NCBI RefSeq assembly: GCF_018742245.1
Contig: NZ_CP036132.1
Span: 2,103,001 to 2,167,000, forward strand
Length of the DNA: 64,000 bases
Direction of reading: 5' to 3'
From: Bacillus mycoides
GTDB lineage: Bacteria > Bacillota > Bacilli > Bacillales > Bacillaceae_G
Every line of letters begins with the position of its first letter. Positions within the stretch are counted from its first letter, which is position 1. A program made the translations under genes and the position numbers. Positions 52,976-61,514 of this stretch are shown here, in pieces. The notes beneath the pieces are model-generated. The model was not told the DNA's origin and searched no databases. It saw nothing but the letters and a program-made list of their open reading frames with translations.

Positions 52976-54793
52976 TTGAAGTTACATAAAGCTCTTCATC
53001 CAAGTTTTATAAAGCGAATGTATTATATGAGGTTTATTGGGAAGTTTGCAAAAGCTGAGGGAGAGAAGAATGGGGAAAATTTCTTTGTACAATGTCTTTC
53101 TCCAATACCTTTAACTTTACAAGAGTTATTTCCGACTGGGAAATATTTGTTTGAAGGATTATGCAGTAATAAAAAGAATGAAAAAATCTTTACTGATTTA
53201 AAGAAGCGTAAATTAGAAAAGCAACTGGTTATGTTTCGTCTTTATTATGATCGTGGAAATTTATTACTGGAATTAATATGCACAGAAGAGCCTCGGGAAA
53301 TAGCATCCTCATATAAATTGATTCCTTCACCAAAGGTCTCAAATTATAAAAAGAGAGCGTCTTTGGAACGGAAGTTAGGCAACGGTTACTTATCATTTCT
53401 TATACCTAAATTACCAAAAGACTTTGAGCCTCCAGAATTATTGTGGCATGAAGGAAGGCTATATGGAAATTTATCGTTAAAATCATCAATAAGTTCAATT
53501 TCATATTTTGAGCAAAGAAAAGAATGTAAATATATTGAAATAAACGAGTGGATGAAACATGTAGAAATAGCAGTAGATGATCATTTATATTTTGTAAGTG
53601 AAAATGTGTATGACCAACTAAATAAACGAATTGTTGAAGAAGGTAAGTTAGTTGAAGTAGAAGATATTAAAATGCAAAAGGAGGACTGGGAATGGGATGA
53701 GCGTGAATCCTCTTTTTTGCAGTATGTACAAAGTATGGTTCGTAATAAAGGGCTATATTTGGATGATACAGATATATATAATTTTCACATTAGTGTTAAA
53801 ACCAATATGTTAACAATTGTTGGTGGTATACCAGGTGTTGGGAAATCACGCTTTGTGCAAGCTTATGCAGAAGCACTTGGATTACGTTATGGTGAAGAAT
53901 TAATTTGGATTCCGATTTCACCATCGTATCAAGAACCACATGATATTCTCGGTTATCTTCATCCGAATGGTAATTTTATTGAAAGTGAAACGAAGTTAGT
54001 TCGGACATTGTTAAAGGCTAAAGAAAACCCAAATCAATTGTATATAATTGTGTTCGATGAAATGAACATGTCACATATTGAGCATTGGTTTACTCCGTTT
54101 TTATCCGTGCTTCAACTTGAAAAGAAAAATCGTATTTTGAGTTTGTATGAGAAAGTACAAGAAATAGAAAATCAAATTCCACCTTCAGTGGAAATTGGTG
54201 AGAATGTTATTTTCGTAGGCACTGTAAATTTTGATGAAACGACGAAAGAGCTTTCCGATCGATTATTAGATCGAACAAATTTGATTACATTACAAAAAAT
54301 TCCGTTTTGCGAGATGAGTATAGAACATGAGAAAGTTGTTCAGCAACCCCCGCTGAAAGTAACAACGGGAGAATTTCGACTCAATTGGTTTAGGAATAAA
54401 GAGATGATCGAAGTGTTTACTGAAGAGGAATTAGAGTTATTGGATAAGTTACATGATGTATTATCATCGCACGATATATCAAAAGGAATTTCTTTCCGAT
54501 GTGCAAGCGCAATCGCTACGTATTTGCAAAATATACCGTTCCAAAATAATCAATCCTATATGATTAGCAGGGAAGAAGGTTTTGATTTGCAAATAAAGCA
54601 ACGTGTATTAACGAAATTAAGGGGGACAGAAATGACAGTGGGCTCTCTACTTTCTGAAGAAGCAAAAAGGGGAGCGACATTGGTACCACTTTTACAGTCT
54701 CCGCTTGCAAATCGTGTATCTACATTTGAACATTCTTTAGCTTATATAAGACAAAAGCGTAGAGAACTGGAGCTGTATGGCTATGCAAAATGA
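52976..54793 (+). CDS. McrB-like AAA ATPase/GTPase
   Basis: 605 residues. The AAA module has Walker A VGGIPGVGKSR (about 282-292), the McrB-style segment PISPSYQEPHDILGYLHP, Walker B with Asn, IIVFDEMNMSHIEHW (about 357-371), sensor 1 FVGTVNFDETT (about 413-423) and the Arg-finger-like SDRLLDRTN. The first 280 residues match no domain I know and may recognise the target. A C-terminal helical lid of about 160 residues follows. Start TTG 52976 is six bases from AGAAGGTG; GTG 52967 lies in that site. It overlaps a nuclease gene by 17 bases, so the two act together, by analogy to McrB with McrC. Confidence 0.85.
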   Translation: MKLHKALHPSFIKRMYYMRFIGKFAKAEGEKNGENFFVQCLSPIPLTLQELFPTGKYLFEGLCSNKKNEKIFTDLKKRKLEKQLVMFRLYYDRGNLLLELICTEEPREIASSYKLIPSPKVSNYKKRASLERKLGNGYLSFLIPKLPKDFEPPELLWHEGRLYGNLSLKSSISSISYFEQRKECKYIEINEWMKHVEIAVDDHLYFVSENVYDQLNKRIVEEGKLVEVEDIKMQKEDWEWDERESSFLQYVQSMVRNKGLYLDDTDIYNFHISVKTNMLTIVGGIPGVGKSRFVQAYAEALGLRYGEELIWIPISPSYQEPHDILGYLHPNGNFIESETKLVRTLLKAKENPNQLYIIVFDEMNMSHIEHWFTPFLSVLQLEKKNRILSLYEKVQEIENQIPPSVEIGENVIFVGTVNFDETTKELSDRLLDRTNLITLQKIPFCEMSIEHEKVVQQPPLKVTTGEFRLNWFRNKEMIEVFTEEELELLDKLHDVLSSHDISKGISFRCASAIATYLQNIPFQNNQSYMISREEGFDLQIKQRVLTKLRGTEMTVGSLLSEEAKRGATLVPLLQSPLANRVSTFEHSLAYIRQKRRELELYGYAK

Positions 54794-56633
54794 GGAGCGT
54801 TATGAAACAGCAATCGTCGATACGAAAGAAACGCTCCCGTTTGTATTGAAGCTAATTATTGGTACTGAGGGGAAAGGCGATTTTATCCTTTTAAACCGGC
54901 TTTGTACGTCTACTACAGCATTAGTTCAATGTATTTATAAAGTACAGGAATTAAAACCACTGAAATTGCATTTCCATTATCAAAATCCAATGGATATTAC
55001 ATTCATATGGAATAAAGTATATGAGGGACAAAAGAATATAAAAGAGTCACAATATGAATTAAATGAAAAAAAACAAAGAGTATTAGTGTATGAACATGGA
55101 AAAACTGAATTTTTTTATCCGTGGCGCTGTGGCTTATACCATTTTGAAGTGCATATAGAAGATAAAACTTATTATGGTGCGTTTCAAGTTGTTCCTAAAA
55201 ACTTTTTTGATGACCAATTTGAAATGATTCAAGATTATGTGAAGTCAATTTTAAACGAGTTAATTTTAGATAGAGGTTATTACAAGAAAACTTTCTCAGC
55301 ACTTAGCGATATTGAAGATTCTTCTTATTTGGTATTGTTAAGAAAGTTGCCACAAAAAATGAAAAGAATAAAACAAATTTTTAAGAAAGTAGAATCGAAT
55401 GCGGAATTTGTACACGAATATGAATGGGAAACGAAAGAGCGGAAGACAACGAGAAAAACTGCCATTATGACGGAAAGAAAGCTTTATGCGAAATATTACA
55501 ACCGTAAATTTAAGGAGAAAAAAAATAGTATTGAAAATGCATTTCTTAAATTTAAAACGATGCAATTCTATTATTATTTACTTGAAGCAGAAAGTTTTGT
55601 ACGTAAAACTATTGAAATACTAGAAGGAGAAAAGAAGAAAAAGTCAGATGAATTTCAAGCTGTTAAAACAATTATGAAAACGATTGAACGAAATGGATCC
55701 GTGACGGATAGGGAAAAACAAAAATATAGAAATTTACATTTACTGAAAGAAGCAGATTTACGGAAAAGTTCTGTGAAAATACAAGAATATAAAATATTAG
55801 CTCATATCGTATATGAAAGCGTGCAATACTTTCGAAATTTATTGTATTCTCCATTTTGGAGGGAAGTTTCTGAAACAGCTACCATTAATTCGAACACTTT
55901 ATCTATACCGCATCAACAATTAATCTACCATTTAGAATTGTTACCGCAACATACAGAGCAACCCCCATCTTTATTATTCGTATATAAACCAACGTTTTTA
56001 GTGTATGAGTATTACGCTTTTTTTATCGTTATTTCTATATTAGAACAAATCGGATTTGAAGATAAGAATCCTATCCGTGAACAAATACAAGAACATTTTT
56101 ATTTAGACGGATTACAAGATGGAACGACAGTGATATTACATCGAGATGGTATAAAAGTGCACGTCGCGTTTAATGATTTAATTGAAACACACCCTCTTAT
56201 TGCACTAAGCAAAGGAAGTAATTTTTATAACGGAGAGGACACAAAGAAGCCGGATATTCGTTTAGATTGTTATGTAAAGGAAGAAGAAAAGTATGTATAT
56301 AAATCTTCTATTATTATCGAAGTGAAATACAGCCCTATGTACAATATTTTTCAGCCTGTCGGTAATACGAAAGCAACTGAGCAAATGTATAAATACTGGT
56401 CCATTAAGTATGTAGAAGAACAGAATGGCAAACGAATTTTTAAGCGAAGAGCGATTTATGAAGTGATTTGTGTATATCCAGGTAGCCATATGCATAGTAA
56501 AAAAATTGAATCTGGTTGTGGAGTGTTTTTACAACTATATCCATATAAAACGAAACAAGGAGAAGAGAAGTTGGCTGGGAAGCATGGGATGATTCAAATT
56601 TTTGAGAAATGGTTAAAAAGTAATAAAATGTAA
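54777..56633 (+). CDS. DUF2357 / PD-(D/E)XK nuclease, McrC-like partner
   Basis: 618 residues. The N-terminal half (about 20-345) fits the DUF2357 region seen in partners of McrB-like motors: a beta-rich start ending PWRCGLYHFEVHIEDKTYY, then a long basic, coiled-coil-like stretch (about 185-345). The C-terminal part (about 380-565) is a PD-(D/E)XK nuclease of the PDDEXK_7 type: KPDIRLDCYV (Asp493), IIIEVKYSP (Glu515, Lys517) and a motif-IV-like TEQMYKYW (Gln536, Tyr538). All catalytic residues are present. Start 54777 or 54783. It overlaps the McrB-like gene. Expected role: nuclease of a restriction-like system. Confidence 0.82.
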   Translation: MAMQNEERYETAIVDTKETLPFVLKLIIGTEGKGDFILLNRLCTSTTALVQCIYKVQELKPLKLHFHYQNPMDITFIWNKVYEGQKNIKESQYELNEKKQRVLVYEHGKTEFFYPWRCGLYHFEVHIEDKTYYGAFQVVPKNFFDDQFEMIQDYVKSILNELILDRGYYKKTFSALSDIEDSSYLVLLRKLPQKMKRIKQIFKKVESNAEFVHEYEWETKERKTTRKTAIMTERKLYAKYYNRKFKEKKNSIENAFLKFKTMQFYYYLLEAESFVRKTIEILEGEKKKKSDEFQAVKTIMKTIERNGSVTDREKQKYRNLHLLKEADLRKSSVKIQEYKILAHIVYESVQYFRNLLYSPFWREVSETATINSNTLSIPHQQLIYHLELLPQHTEQPPSLLFVYKPTFLVYEYYAFFIVISILEQIGFEDKNPIREQIQEHFYLDGLQDGTTVILHRDGIKVHVAFNDLIETHPLIALSKGSNFYNGEDTKKPDIRLDCYVKEEEKYVYKSSIIIEVKYSPMYNIFQPVGNTKATEQMYKYWSIKYVEEQNGKRIFKRRAIYEVICVYPGSHMHSKKIESGCGVFLQLYPYKTKQGEEKLAGKHGMIQIFEKWLKSNKM

Positions 56634-56902
56634 AAGGAATCCTTTTTAATGAAGGATTTCTTTAGGTTAAGAAGAATTATATGCCATAAGGAAAGAAGTA
56701 TAACGTGGGTCGAACTTGAAAGGATAAACATTTTTCATTAGAGCAATTAACTTTCTTTGTATGTATGATTGTATAAGAAAGTAAGAAATGGTACATGTGG
56801 GGGAAAAGAGTGTGAAATAGGAATTTAATTCAATTTGCAGAATATAATAAGACATAAATATTTTTAGTTGCATACGAAGATTTGTTCTTATATGATAGTA
56901 AG
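56634..56902. other. Intergenic region after the nuclease gene
   Basis: A weak hairpin AAAGGAATCCTT / AAGGATTTCTTT lies just after the nuclease stop (56632-56664) but lacks a T-run. The rest holds no frame or repeat I can support up to the promoter of the next gene, where TATGAT (56891-56896) is a likely -10. Confidence 0.45.
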
Positions 56903-56916
56903 TGAAAGCGTTATCA
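56903..56916 (+). promoter_or_regulatory. cre (catabolite-responsive element)
   Basis: TGAAAGCGTTATCA matches the CcpA-binding consensus TGWAARCGYTWWCA at every position, seven bases after a TATGAT -10 box and 34 bases before the ATG at 56950. That placement predicts glucose repression. Confidence 0.72.
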
Positions 56917-56949
56917 AAAACAGAAAGGCGATGGGAAAGGCGGGTAAAT

Positions 56950-57546
56950 ATGTTCCAGCGTGTTCAAACAAAGGAAGAACATTTTTGGTTCGAGCAACTG
57001 TGGGGAGATTTTTGTGAAGAAAGAAACTTAATGTTTGTAGAACGTAATTTAAATCCATCACGATTTTTATTAATAGAAGATGAACATCATATTGGTACAG
57101 TAGAATGTATTAAGTTTACAGTACCTGAACAATCAAATTCTGAGTTTTTCTATCCGTTTTCTAAAAATGATTTAGTGAAAGATTTGAAAAATGTGTATGA
57201 AATAGGAAAGTTAAGTATTACGAAAACGTCTCGGGGGAGAGGACATTTCAAAAGGCTGGCAGCTATTTTATTTATGCATGCGTTAGAGACGAAAGCGGAA
57301 TGGTATATTGCAGCAGTTACAAAAAGAATGTATATGTATTTACTTACACTCGGTTTTCCAATTGAACCGATAGATAGTCCATTCCAGTTTCATGATACTT
57401 TACAAGGTGTACCAGTGCGGATTCATGCTCGAAAAGGGGTTACACATCTGTATTCTTTGAAAGAATTCCGTGATATTATTCAAGGGAATGCTCATGCGCA
57501 GGTACTTATTGCAGAATACAGTAAAAATATTATGTTAACAAAATGA
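56950..57546 (+). CDS. GNAT-fold protein resembling N-acyl amino acid / autoinducer synthases
   Basis: 198 residues. A GNAT fold in which SFFLLI-type strands (PSRFLLIEDEHHIGTVECI) are followed by YEIGKLSITKTSRGRGHFKR (the E-I-x-x-L/F-x-V and R/Q-G-x-G positions), an AAVTKRMYMYLLTLGFPIE stretch, and a late LQGVPVRIHARKG strand. This order and the Y/F-x-G-x-P-V end recall LuxI/FeeM-like acyl synthases more than small-molecule acetyltransferases. ATG 56950 follows GAAAGGCGGGTAAAT. The cre site upstream predicts CcpA repression. Substrate unknown; an ordinary GNAT enzyme is the alternative. Confidence 0.7.
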   Translation: MFQRVQTKEEHFWFEQLWGDFCEERNLMFVERNLNPSRFLLIEDEHHIGTVECIKFTVPEQSNSEFFYPFSKNDLVKDLKNVYEIGKLSITKTSRGRGHFKRLAAILFMHALETKAEWYIAAVTKRMYMYLLTLGFPIEPIDSPFQFHDTLQGVPVRIHARKGVTHLYSLKEFRDIIQGNAHAQVLIAEYSKNIMLTK

Positions 57547-57609
57547 AAATATATGAATATGTATAGTATGAAGAAGGGTGTCATATTACAGTCATCTTTC
57601 TTCATACGA

Positions 57610-57646
57610 AAAAGTAGACCCTTATTTTTGTAATAAGGGTCTAAAA
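57610..57646 (-). terminator. Intrinsic terminator after racA
   Basis: TAGACCCTTATT pairs with AATAAGGGTCTA, followed on the minus strand by CTTTTT. Confidence 0.87.
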
Positions 57647-57648
57647 GG

Positions 57649-58191
57649 TTATAGTCCAAATATACTAAAAATCATTTTACGACGCTTCGGTTTCTTTTCT
57701 CTTTCATATGTTGGTTTTGCATCAGGAGTAATGTATATTGGTTCTTCTTTTTTTAGGGCAGTTTCTAGTTTTTGAATTCGTTCTAACATTTCCTCCATTT
57801 CGCGGCGATGTTGTAAAAGTTGGTATGTAACGACATCATTTGCTTTATCTTGCATTTGTTCTTCCATTCGATCTAGTCTTCTTGTAATTGTGGTTAATTG
57901 AGCTGTTAATTGTTTAAAATCATTCGATGATGTATTTTGAACAATTGTGTTTACTTGAGTTTTTAATTTTTCTACATCATTTGAAGATGTTTTTTGAGTA
58001 GTTTGAGAGTTTTGAGGCTGGTCCATTTGAGAACGATGGTATTCTAACATTAGATCTAAATCACCTTGTGTAAAAATAAAATGACCATATTTATTTTTTT
58101 TTATCGTAAGATTTAATTGTTGTGCAATCCGGACAACAGCCTTTGGGCTAACACCTAATTTCTTTGCGATAAATGGTGTTTTATATTCCAA
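57649..58191 (-). CDS. racA: Chromosome-anchoring protein RacA
   Basis: 180 residues. An N-terminal MerR-like helix-turn-helix ([20 protein letters not shown], then [15 protein letters not shown]), a Gln/Ser-rich linker, a coiled coil (about 75-150, [20 protein letters not shown]), and a basic tail ending [12 protein letters not shown]. This order and length (B. subtilis RacA has 184) fit RacA, which links the oriC region to the cell pole via DivIVA when sporulation begins. ATATATAGGAGGGATTATTTTGG precedes the ATG. Confidence 0.8.
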   Translation of the reverse strand: MEYKTPFIAKKLGVSPKAVVRIAQQLNLTIKKNKYGHFIFTQGDLDLMLEYHRSQMDQPQNSQTTQKTSSNDVEKLKTQVNTIVQNTSSNDFKQLTAQLTTITRRLDRMEEQMQDKANDVVTYQLLQHRREMEEMLERIQKLETALKKEEPIYITPDAKPTYEREKKPKRRKMIFSIFGL

Positions 58192-58430
58192 AATAATCCC
58201 TCCTATATATATCCTGTTGAATGATTTCTAGTTATGTAGCAAGTTCCCTTCAGGTGTGACAAAAGAAGTGTGGAATCGGCAAAGAAAGTGTTTTTTCACG
58301 AAGTTTAGCTGTTTAGCACATACGATTTATATAAATCATTTTCAGTTATCGGAAAATTGGAATTATTATAGTTTGACGATAATAAGCTAATTAGATTATC
58401 ATAATTATAAATATCTTTTTTATGTATGCA

Positions 58431-58436
58431 TATAAT
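58431..58436 (+). promoter_or_regulatory. -10 box upstream of the CorC/HlyC gene
   Basis: TATAAT in TGCATATAATAT, with no clear -35. It would give a leader of about 110 bases holding the elements at 58486-58550. Confidence 0.4.
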
Positions 58437-58485
58437 ATATAAAAAGGTGGTTACTAATGTAGAATTTTATTAGAGTATAAGAATG

Positions 58486-58551
58486 CTTACTTCACTTGAA
58501 TAAATTTAAGTAGGAGGTGGCTTCCTTGCTTACACTGTAAGTAAGGAAAAG
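58486..58551 (+). promoter_or_regulatory. Attenuator-like leader: mini-ORF, strong RBS and SD-masking hairpin
   Basis: TAGGAGGTGG (58511-58520) precedes a four-codon frame TTG CTT ACA CTG TAA (58526-58540). The same bases form a hairpin, TTCCTTGCTTAC (58522-58533) with GTAAGTAAGGAA (58537-58548, one G-U pair), which masks the AAGGAAAAG ribosome binding site of the CorC/HlyC gene. An upstream CTTACTT (58486-58492) could pair with the same strand instead. This is the layout of translational attenuation. Confidence 0.5.
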
Positions 58552-58554
58552 TAT

Positions 58555-59910
58555 TTGGACATATATAGTATAAGTATAGTGATTGTTTTAATTGCCTTAA
58601 CGGCATTTTTCGTGGCAGCAGAATTTGCAATTGTTAAAGTGAGGAGTTCACGAATTGACTATTTAATTGCAGAAGGAAATAATCATGCACTATCTGTCAA
58701 AACAGTCATTACAAACTTAGACGAATATTTATCGGCTTGTCAATTAGGAATAACTGTTACAGCTCTTGGGATTGGGTGGTCTGGTAAACCTGCGCTAAAG
58801 CACATGTTTGATGTGTTGTTTGCAAATTGGAACGTCCCTACTCAACTCGCAGACATTTTCGCTATAATTTTAGTATTTTTGTTTATCACATTTTTCCATG
58901 TGGTAGTAGGAGAGTTAGCTCCAAAAACATTCGCGATTCAAAAAGCAGAACAAGTGAGTTTCTTTGTTGCTAAGCCACTCATTTTGTTTTATCGTATTGC
59001 ATTCCCATTCATTTGGATTTTAAATGGATCAGCTCGGTTAATTACAAAGTTTTTTGGGTTGAAACCACCAAAAGGGCATGATGAAGTGCATTCAGAAGAA
59101 GAATTGCGCTTATTAGTTTCAGAAAGTTATAAAAAAGGTGAGATTAATCAATCTGAATATAAGTATGTAAATAAAATATTTGAATTTGATGATCGTATTG
59201 CGAAAGAAATAATGGTACCACGAACAGAGATGAATATTTTAAATAAAGAAATGCCTGCTGAAGAGGCTTTACAAAAAATGTCTCATGAAAAATATACGAG
59301 GTATCCGGTTGTTGATGGTGATAAGGACCATGTAATAGGCTTTGTGAATTTTAAAGATATATTTACAGATTTTGTGAAGCATCGAGTTGTTAGTGAAAAG
59401 ACAGTGGAGCAATATATTAGGCCAATTATTTTAGTTATTGAATCTATCCCAATTCATGATCTATTTTTAAAAATGCAAAGAGAAAGGACACATATCGCTA
59501 TATTAATTGATGAATATGGTGGTACATCAGGTCTTGTAACTGTTGAAGATATTTTAGAAGAAATTGTAGGGGATATTCAAGATGAGTTCGATACTGATGA
59601 ACAACCGGAAATCCAACAAGTTAGTGAGACGAAAACGATTTTTGAGGGGAAAGTACTTGTTAGTGAAGTGAATGCATTATTAGGTTTGACTATTGACGAC
59701 GATGATGTCGATACGATCGGCGGTTGGATCCTAACAAAAAATATTGAGATTTCCGAAGGTGATACCATTGAAATTGAAAAGTATAAGTTTTGTGTGAAAG
59801 AATTAGATGGACACTATATTAAGAGATTAGAAGTAACGAAACCTTCAGAATCGATTGTTATTGTAGGAGATGAAAAAAAGATTTCGCTCCAAGAACAAAT
59901 TAGTTCGTAA
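58555..59910 (+). CDS. CorC/HlyC-family transporter-associated protein (DUF21, CBS, CorC_HlyC)
   Basis: 451 residues. A DUF21/CNNM membrane domain (about 1-195, AFFVAAEFAIVKVRSSRIDY, GIGWSGKPALKHMF, FFHVVVGELAPKTFA), a CBS pair (about 210-340, IMVPRTEMNIL, YTRYPVVDGD, IDEYGGTSGLVTVEDI with LEEIVGDI), and a C-terminal CorC_HlyC domain (about 355-435). Members are linked to Mg or Co efflux and tolerance. The start is TTG 58555, three bases after AAGGAAAAG, itself inside a leader hairpin with a mini-ORF. Confidence 0.9.
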   Translation: MDIYSISIVIVLIALTAFFVAAEFAIVKVRSSRIDYLIAEGNNHALSVKTVITNLDEYLSACQLGITVTALGIGWSGKPALKHMFDVLFANWNVPTQLADIFAIILVFLFITFFHVVVGELAPKTFAIQKAEQVSFFVAKPLILFYRIAFPFIWILNGSARLITKFFGLKPPKGHDEVHSEEELRLLVSESYKKGEINQSEYKYVNKIFEFDDRIAKEIMVPRTEMNILNKEMPAEEALQKMSHEKYTRYPVVDGDKDHVIGFVNFKDIFTDFVKHRVVSEKTVEQYIRPIILVIESIPIHDLFLKMQRERTHIAILIDEYGGTSGLVTVEDILEEIVGDIQDEFDTDEQPEIQQVSETKTIFEGKVLVSEVNALLGLTIDDDDVDTIGGWILTKNIEISEGDTIEIEKYKFCVKELDGHYIKRLEVTKPSESIVIVGDEKKISLQEQISS

Positions 59911-59937
59911 ACTCTGCTACAAGGCAGAGTTTTTTTT
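59910..59937 (+). terminator. Intrinsic terminator after the CorC/HlyC gene
   Basis: ACTCTGC pairs with GCAGAGT, then TTTTTTT. Confidence 0.85.
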
Positions 59938-59992
59938 GAGCAAAATGTTTTTTGGTGTATTAGGGCTATGATACAATTACATAAGTCAGACC

Positions 59993-60007
59993 TTTCACCA
60001 GGTGAAA
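59993..60007 (+). promoter_or_regulatory. Operator-like palindrome before the aldehyde dehydrogenase gene
   Basis: TTTCACC-A-GGTGAAA is a perfect 7-bp inverted repeat, 48 bases before the start codon and about 20 bases after a TATGAT. The regulator is unknown. Confidence 0.5.
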
Positions 60008-60054
60008 TAAATGTAATGTATTATTGTATACATATATTTGGAAGGAGAACCACT

Positions 60055-61479
60055 ATGAAACAGCATTTATATATAAATGGGATATGGAAATCAGTAGGGA
60101 CGTATAAACCATTGTATGCACCATATTCTGAAGAAACATTAGCGGAGATTGCGCAAGGTACAGAAGATGACGTTAAGGAAGCAGTAGTTTCGGCTAAAAA
60201 TGCAATGAAAGAAATGAAAAAATTATCTGCATACGATCGCGCAACCATTTTAGAAAGGGTTGCACAAAAAATGGATGAGAGAAGAGAAGAGTTTGCAGAG
60301 ATTATCGCAAAAGAAGCTGCAAAACCAATTCGTGCTGCACGGGGAGAAGTAGATCGCACTGTTCAAACATATAAGTTTGCAGCTGAAGAAGCGAAGCGAA
60401 TATATGGTGAGACGTTACCATTAGATGCTGCGCCAGGAGCAGAGGGACGTATAGCGTATACAATTCGACAACCAATCGGGGTTATTGGTGCTATTACACC
60501 GTTTAATTTTCCACTTAATTTAGTAGCACATAAAGTGGGTCCAGCAATTGCGGCTGGAAATACTATTGTGCTAAAGCCAGCAGACCAAACGCCACTTTCG
60601 TCGTATGCATTGGTTGAATTATTTGAAGAAGCTGGTTTACCAAAGGGAGCTTTCAATATAATTTCTGGACCTGGATCTGTTGTAGGTGAGGCATTAGTAA
60701 AAGATGAAAACGTTGCTAGTATTACTTTTACAGGAAGTCCGAAAGTAGGTATTGGAATTAAGGAAAAAGCTGGATTGAAACGAGTGACGTTAGAATTAGG
60801 ATCGAACGCTGCTGTAATTATTGATGAAGATGTTGAATTGACAGACGAAATAATTGAACGTGTAAAATGGGGCGCGTTTGTGAATAATGGACAAGTTTGT
60901 ATTTCAGTACAACGTGTTTTTGTGCATGAATGCAAAATGGAGGAGTTTATTACAAAATTAACGAAAGCAATGGAAAACGTTGTAGTAGGAGACCCGCTTC
61001 ATGAAGAAACAGATGTATCGGCACTTATTTCAAAAAACGATGTAGAACGTATAAATTCATGGGTGGAAGAGGCAGTTAAGGAAGGAGCAAATGTTGTATA
61101 CGGTGGTAACAAACGTGATGCAAGGATTTTTGAACCAACTGTATTAACAAATGTTCCAGAGTATGTATCTGTTCAGTGCCAAGAAGTATTCGGTCCACTT
61201 ATGACTGTAAATACATTTAAAGAATTTGATGAGGCTTTAGAACAAGTAAATAATTCACGTTATGGATTACAAGCAGGTGTATTTACAAACAATCTATGTA
61301 AAGCAATGCGTGCAATTGATGAATTAGAAGTCGGTGGTGTCATGATTAATGATATTCCAACGTTCAGGGTAGATCATATGCCTTATGGTGGTGTGAAAGA
61401 GAGTGGCACAGGCCGTGAAGGGATTAAATATGCAATAGAAGAAATGACAGAAATGAAATTAATATGTATTAAAAAATAA
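60055..61479 (+). CDS. NAD(P)-dependent aldehyde dehydrogenase
   Basis: 474-residue cytosolic aldehyde dehydrogenase. GVIGAITPFNFPLNL and KPADQTPLSS bind the cofactor, FTGSPKVGIGI is the Rossmann turn, LELGSNAAVII holds the catalytic Glu, and NNGQVCISVQR the catalytic Cys. LGSNAAVII with SVQRVFVH suggests the lactaldehyde/phosphonoacetaldehyde/glyceraldehyde-3-phosphate-like branch and not betaine aldehyde dehydrogenase. ATG 60055 follows GGAAGGAGAACCACT. Monocistronic. Confidence 0.88.
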   Translation: MKQHLYINGIWKSVGTYKPLYAPYSEETLAEIAQGTEDDVKEAVVSAKNAMKEMKKLSAYDRATILERVAQKMDERREEFAEIIAKEAAKPIRAARGEVDRTVQTYKFAAEEAKRIYGETLPLDAAPGAEGRIAYTIRQPIGVIGAITPFNFPLNLVAHKVGPAIAAGNTIVLKPADQTPLSSYALVELFEEAGLPKGAFNIISGPGSVVGEALVKDENVASITFTGSPKVGIGIKEKAGLKRVTLELGSNAAVIIDEDVELTDEIIERVKWGAFVNNGQVCISVQRVFVHECKMEEFITKLTKAMENVVVGDPLHEETDVSALISKNDVERINSWVEEAVKEGANVVYGGNKRDARIFEPTVLTNVPEYVSVQCQEVFGPLMTVNTFKEFDEALEQVNNSRYGLQAGVFTNNLCKAMRAIDELEVGGVMINDIPTFRVDHMPYGGVKESGTGREGIKYAIEEMTEMKLICIKK

Positions 61480-61514
61480 AAAGTACACTTTTTTAATCAA
61501 GTGTACTTTTTATT
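61478..61514. terminator. Bidirectional terminator between the aldehyde dehydrogenase and yueI
   Basis: AAAAAGTACACTT pairs with AAGTGTACTTTTT. Confidence 0.87.

Noticed and set aside
58443..58554. Known Mg or Mn riboswitch (M-box, yybP-ykoY) in the CorC/HlyC leader
   Set aside because: The leader is too short, and I could not find the conserved motifs of either class; the mini-ORF/hairpin layout explains it better.
60363..60935. 190-codon minus-strand frame inside the aldehyde dehydrogenase
   Set aside because: Antisense shadow of a conserved enzyme; low-complexity Ser/Thr/Pro composition.
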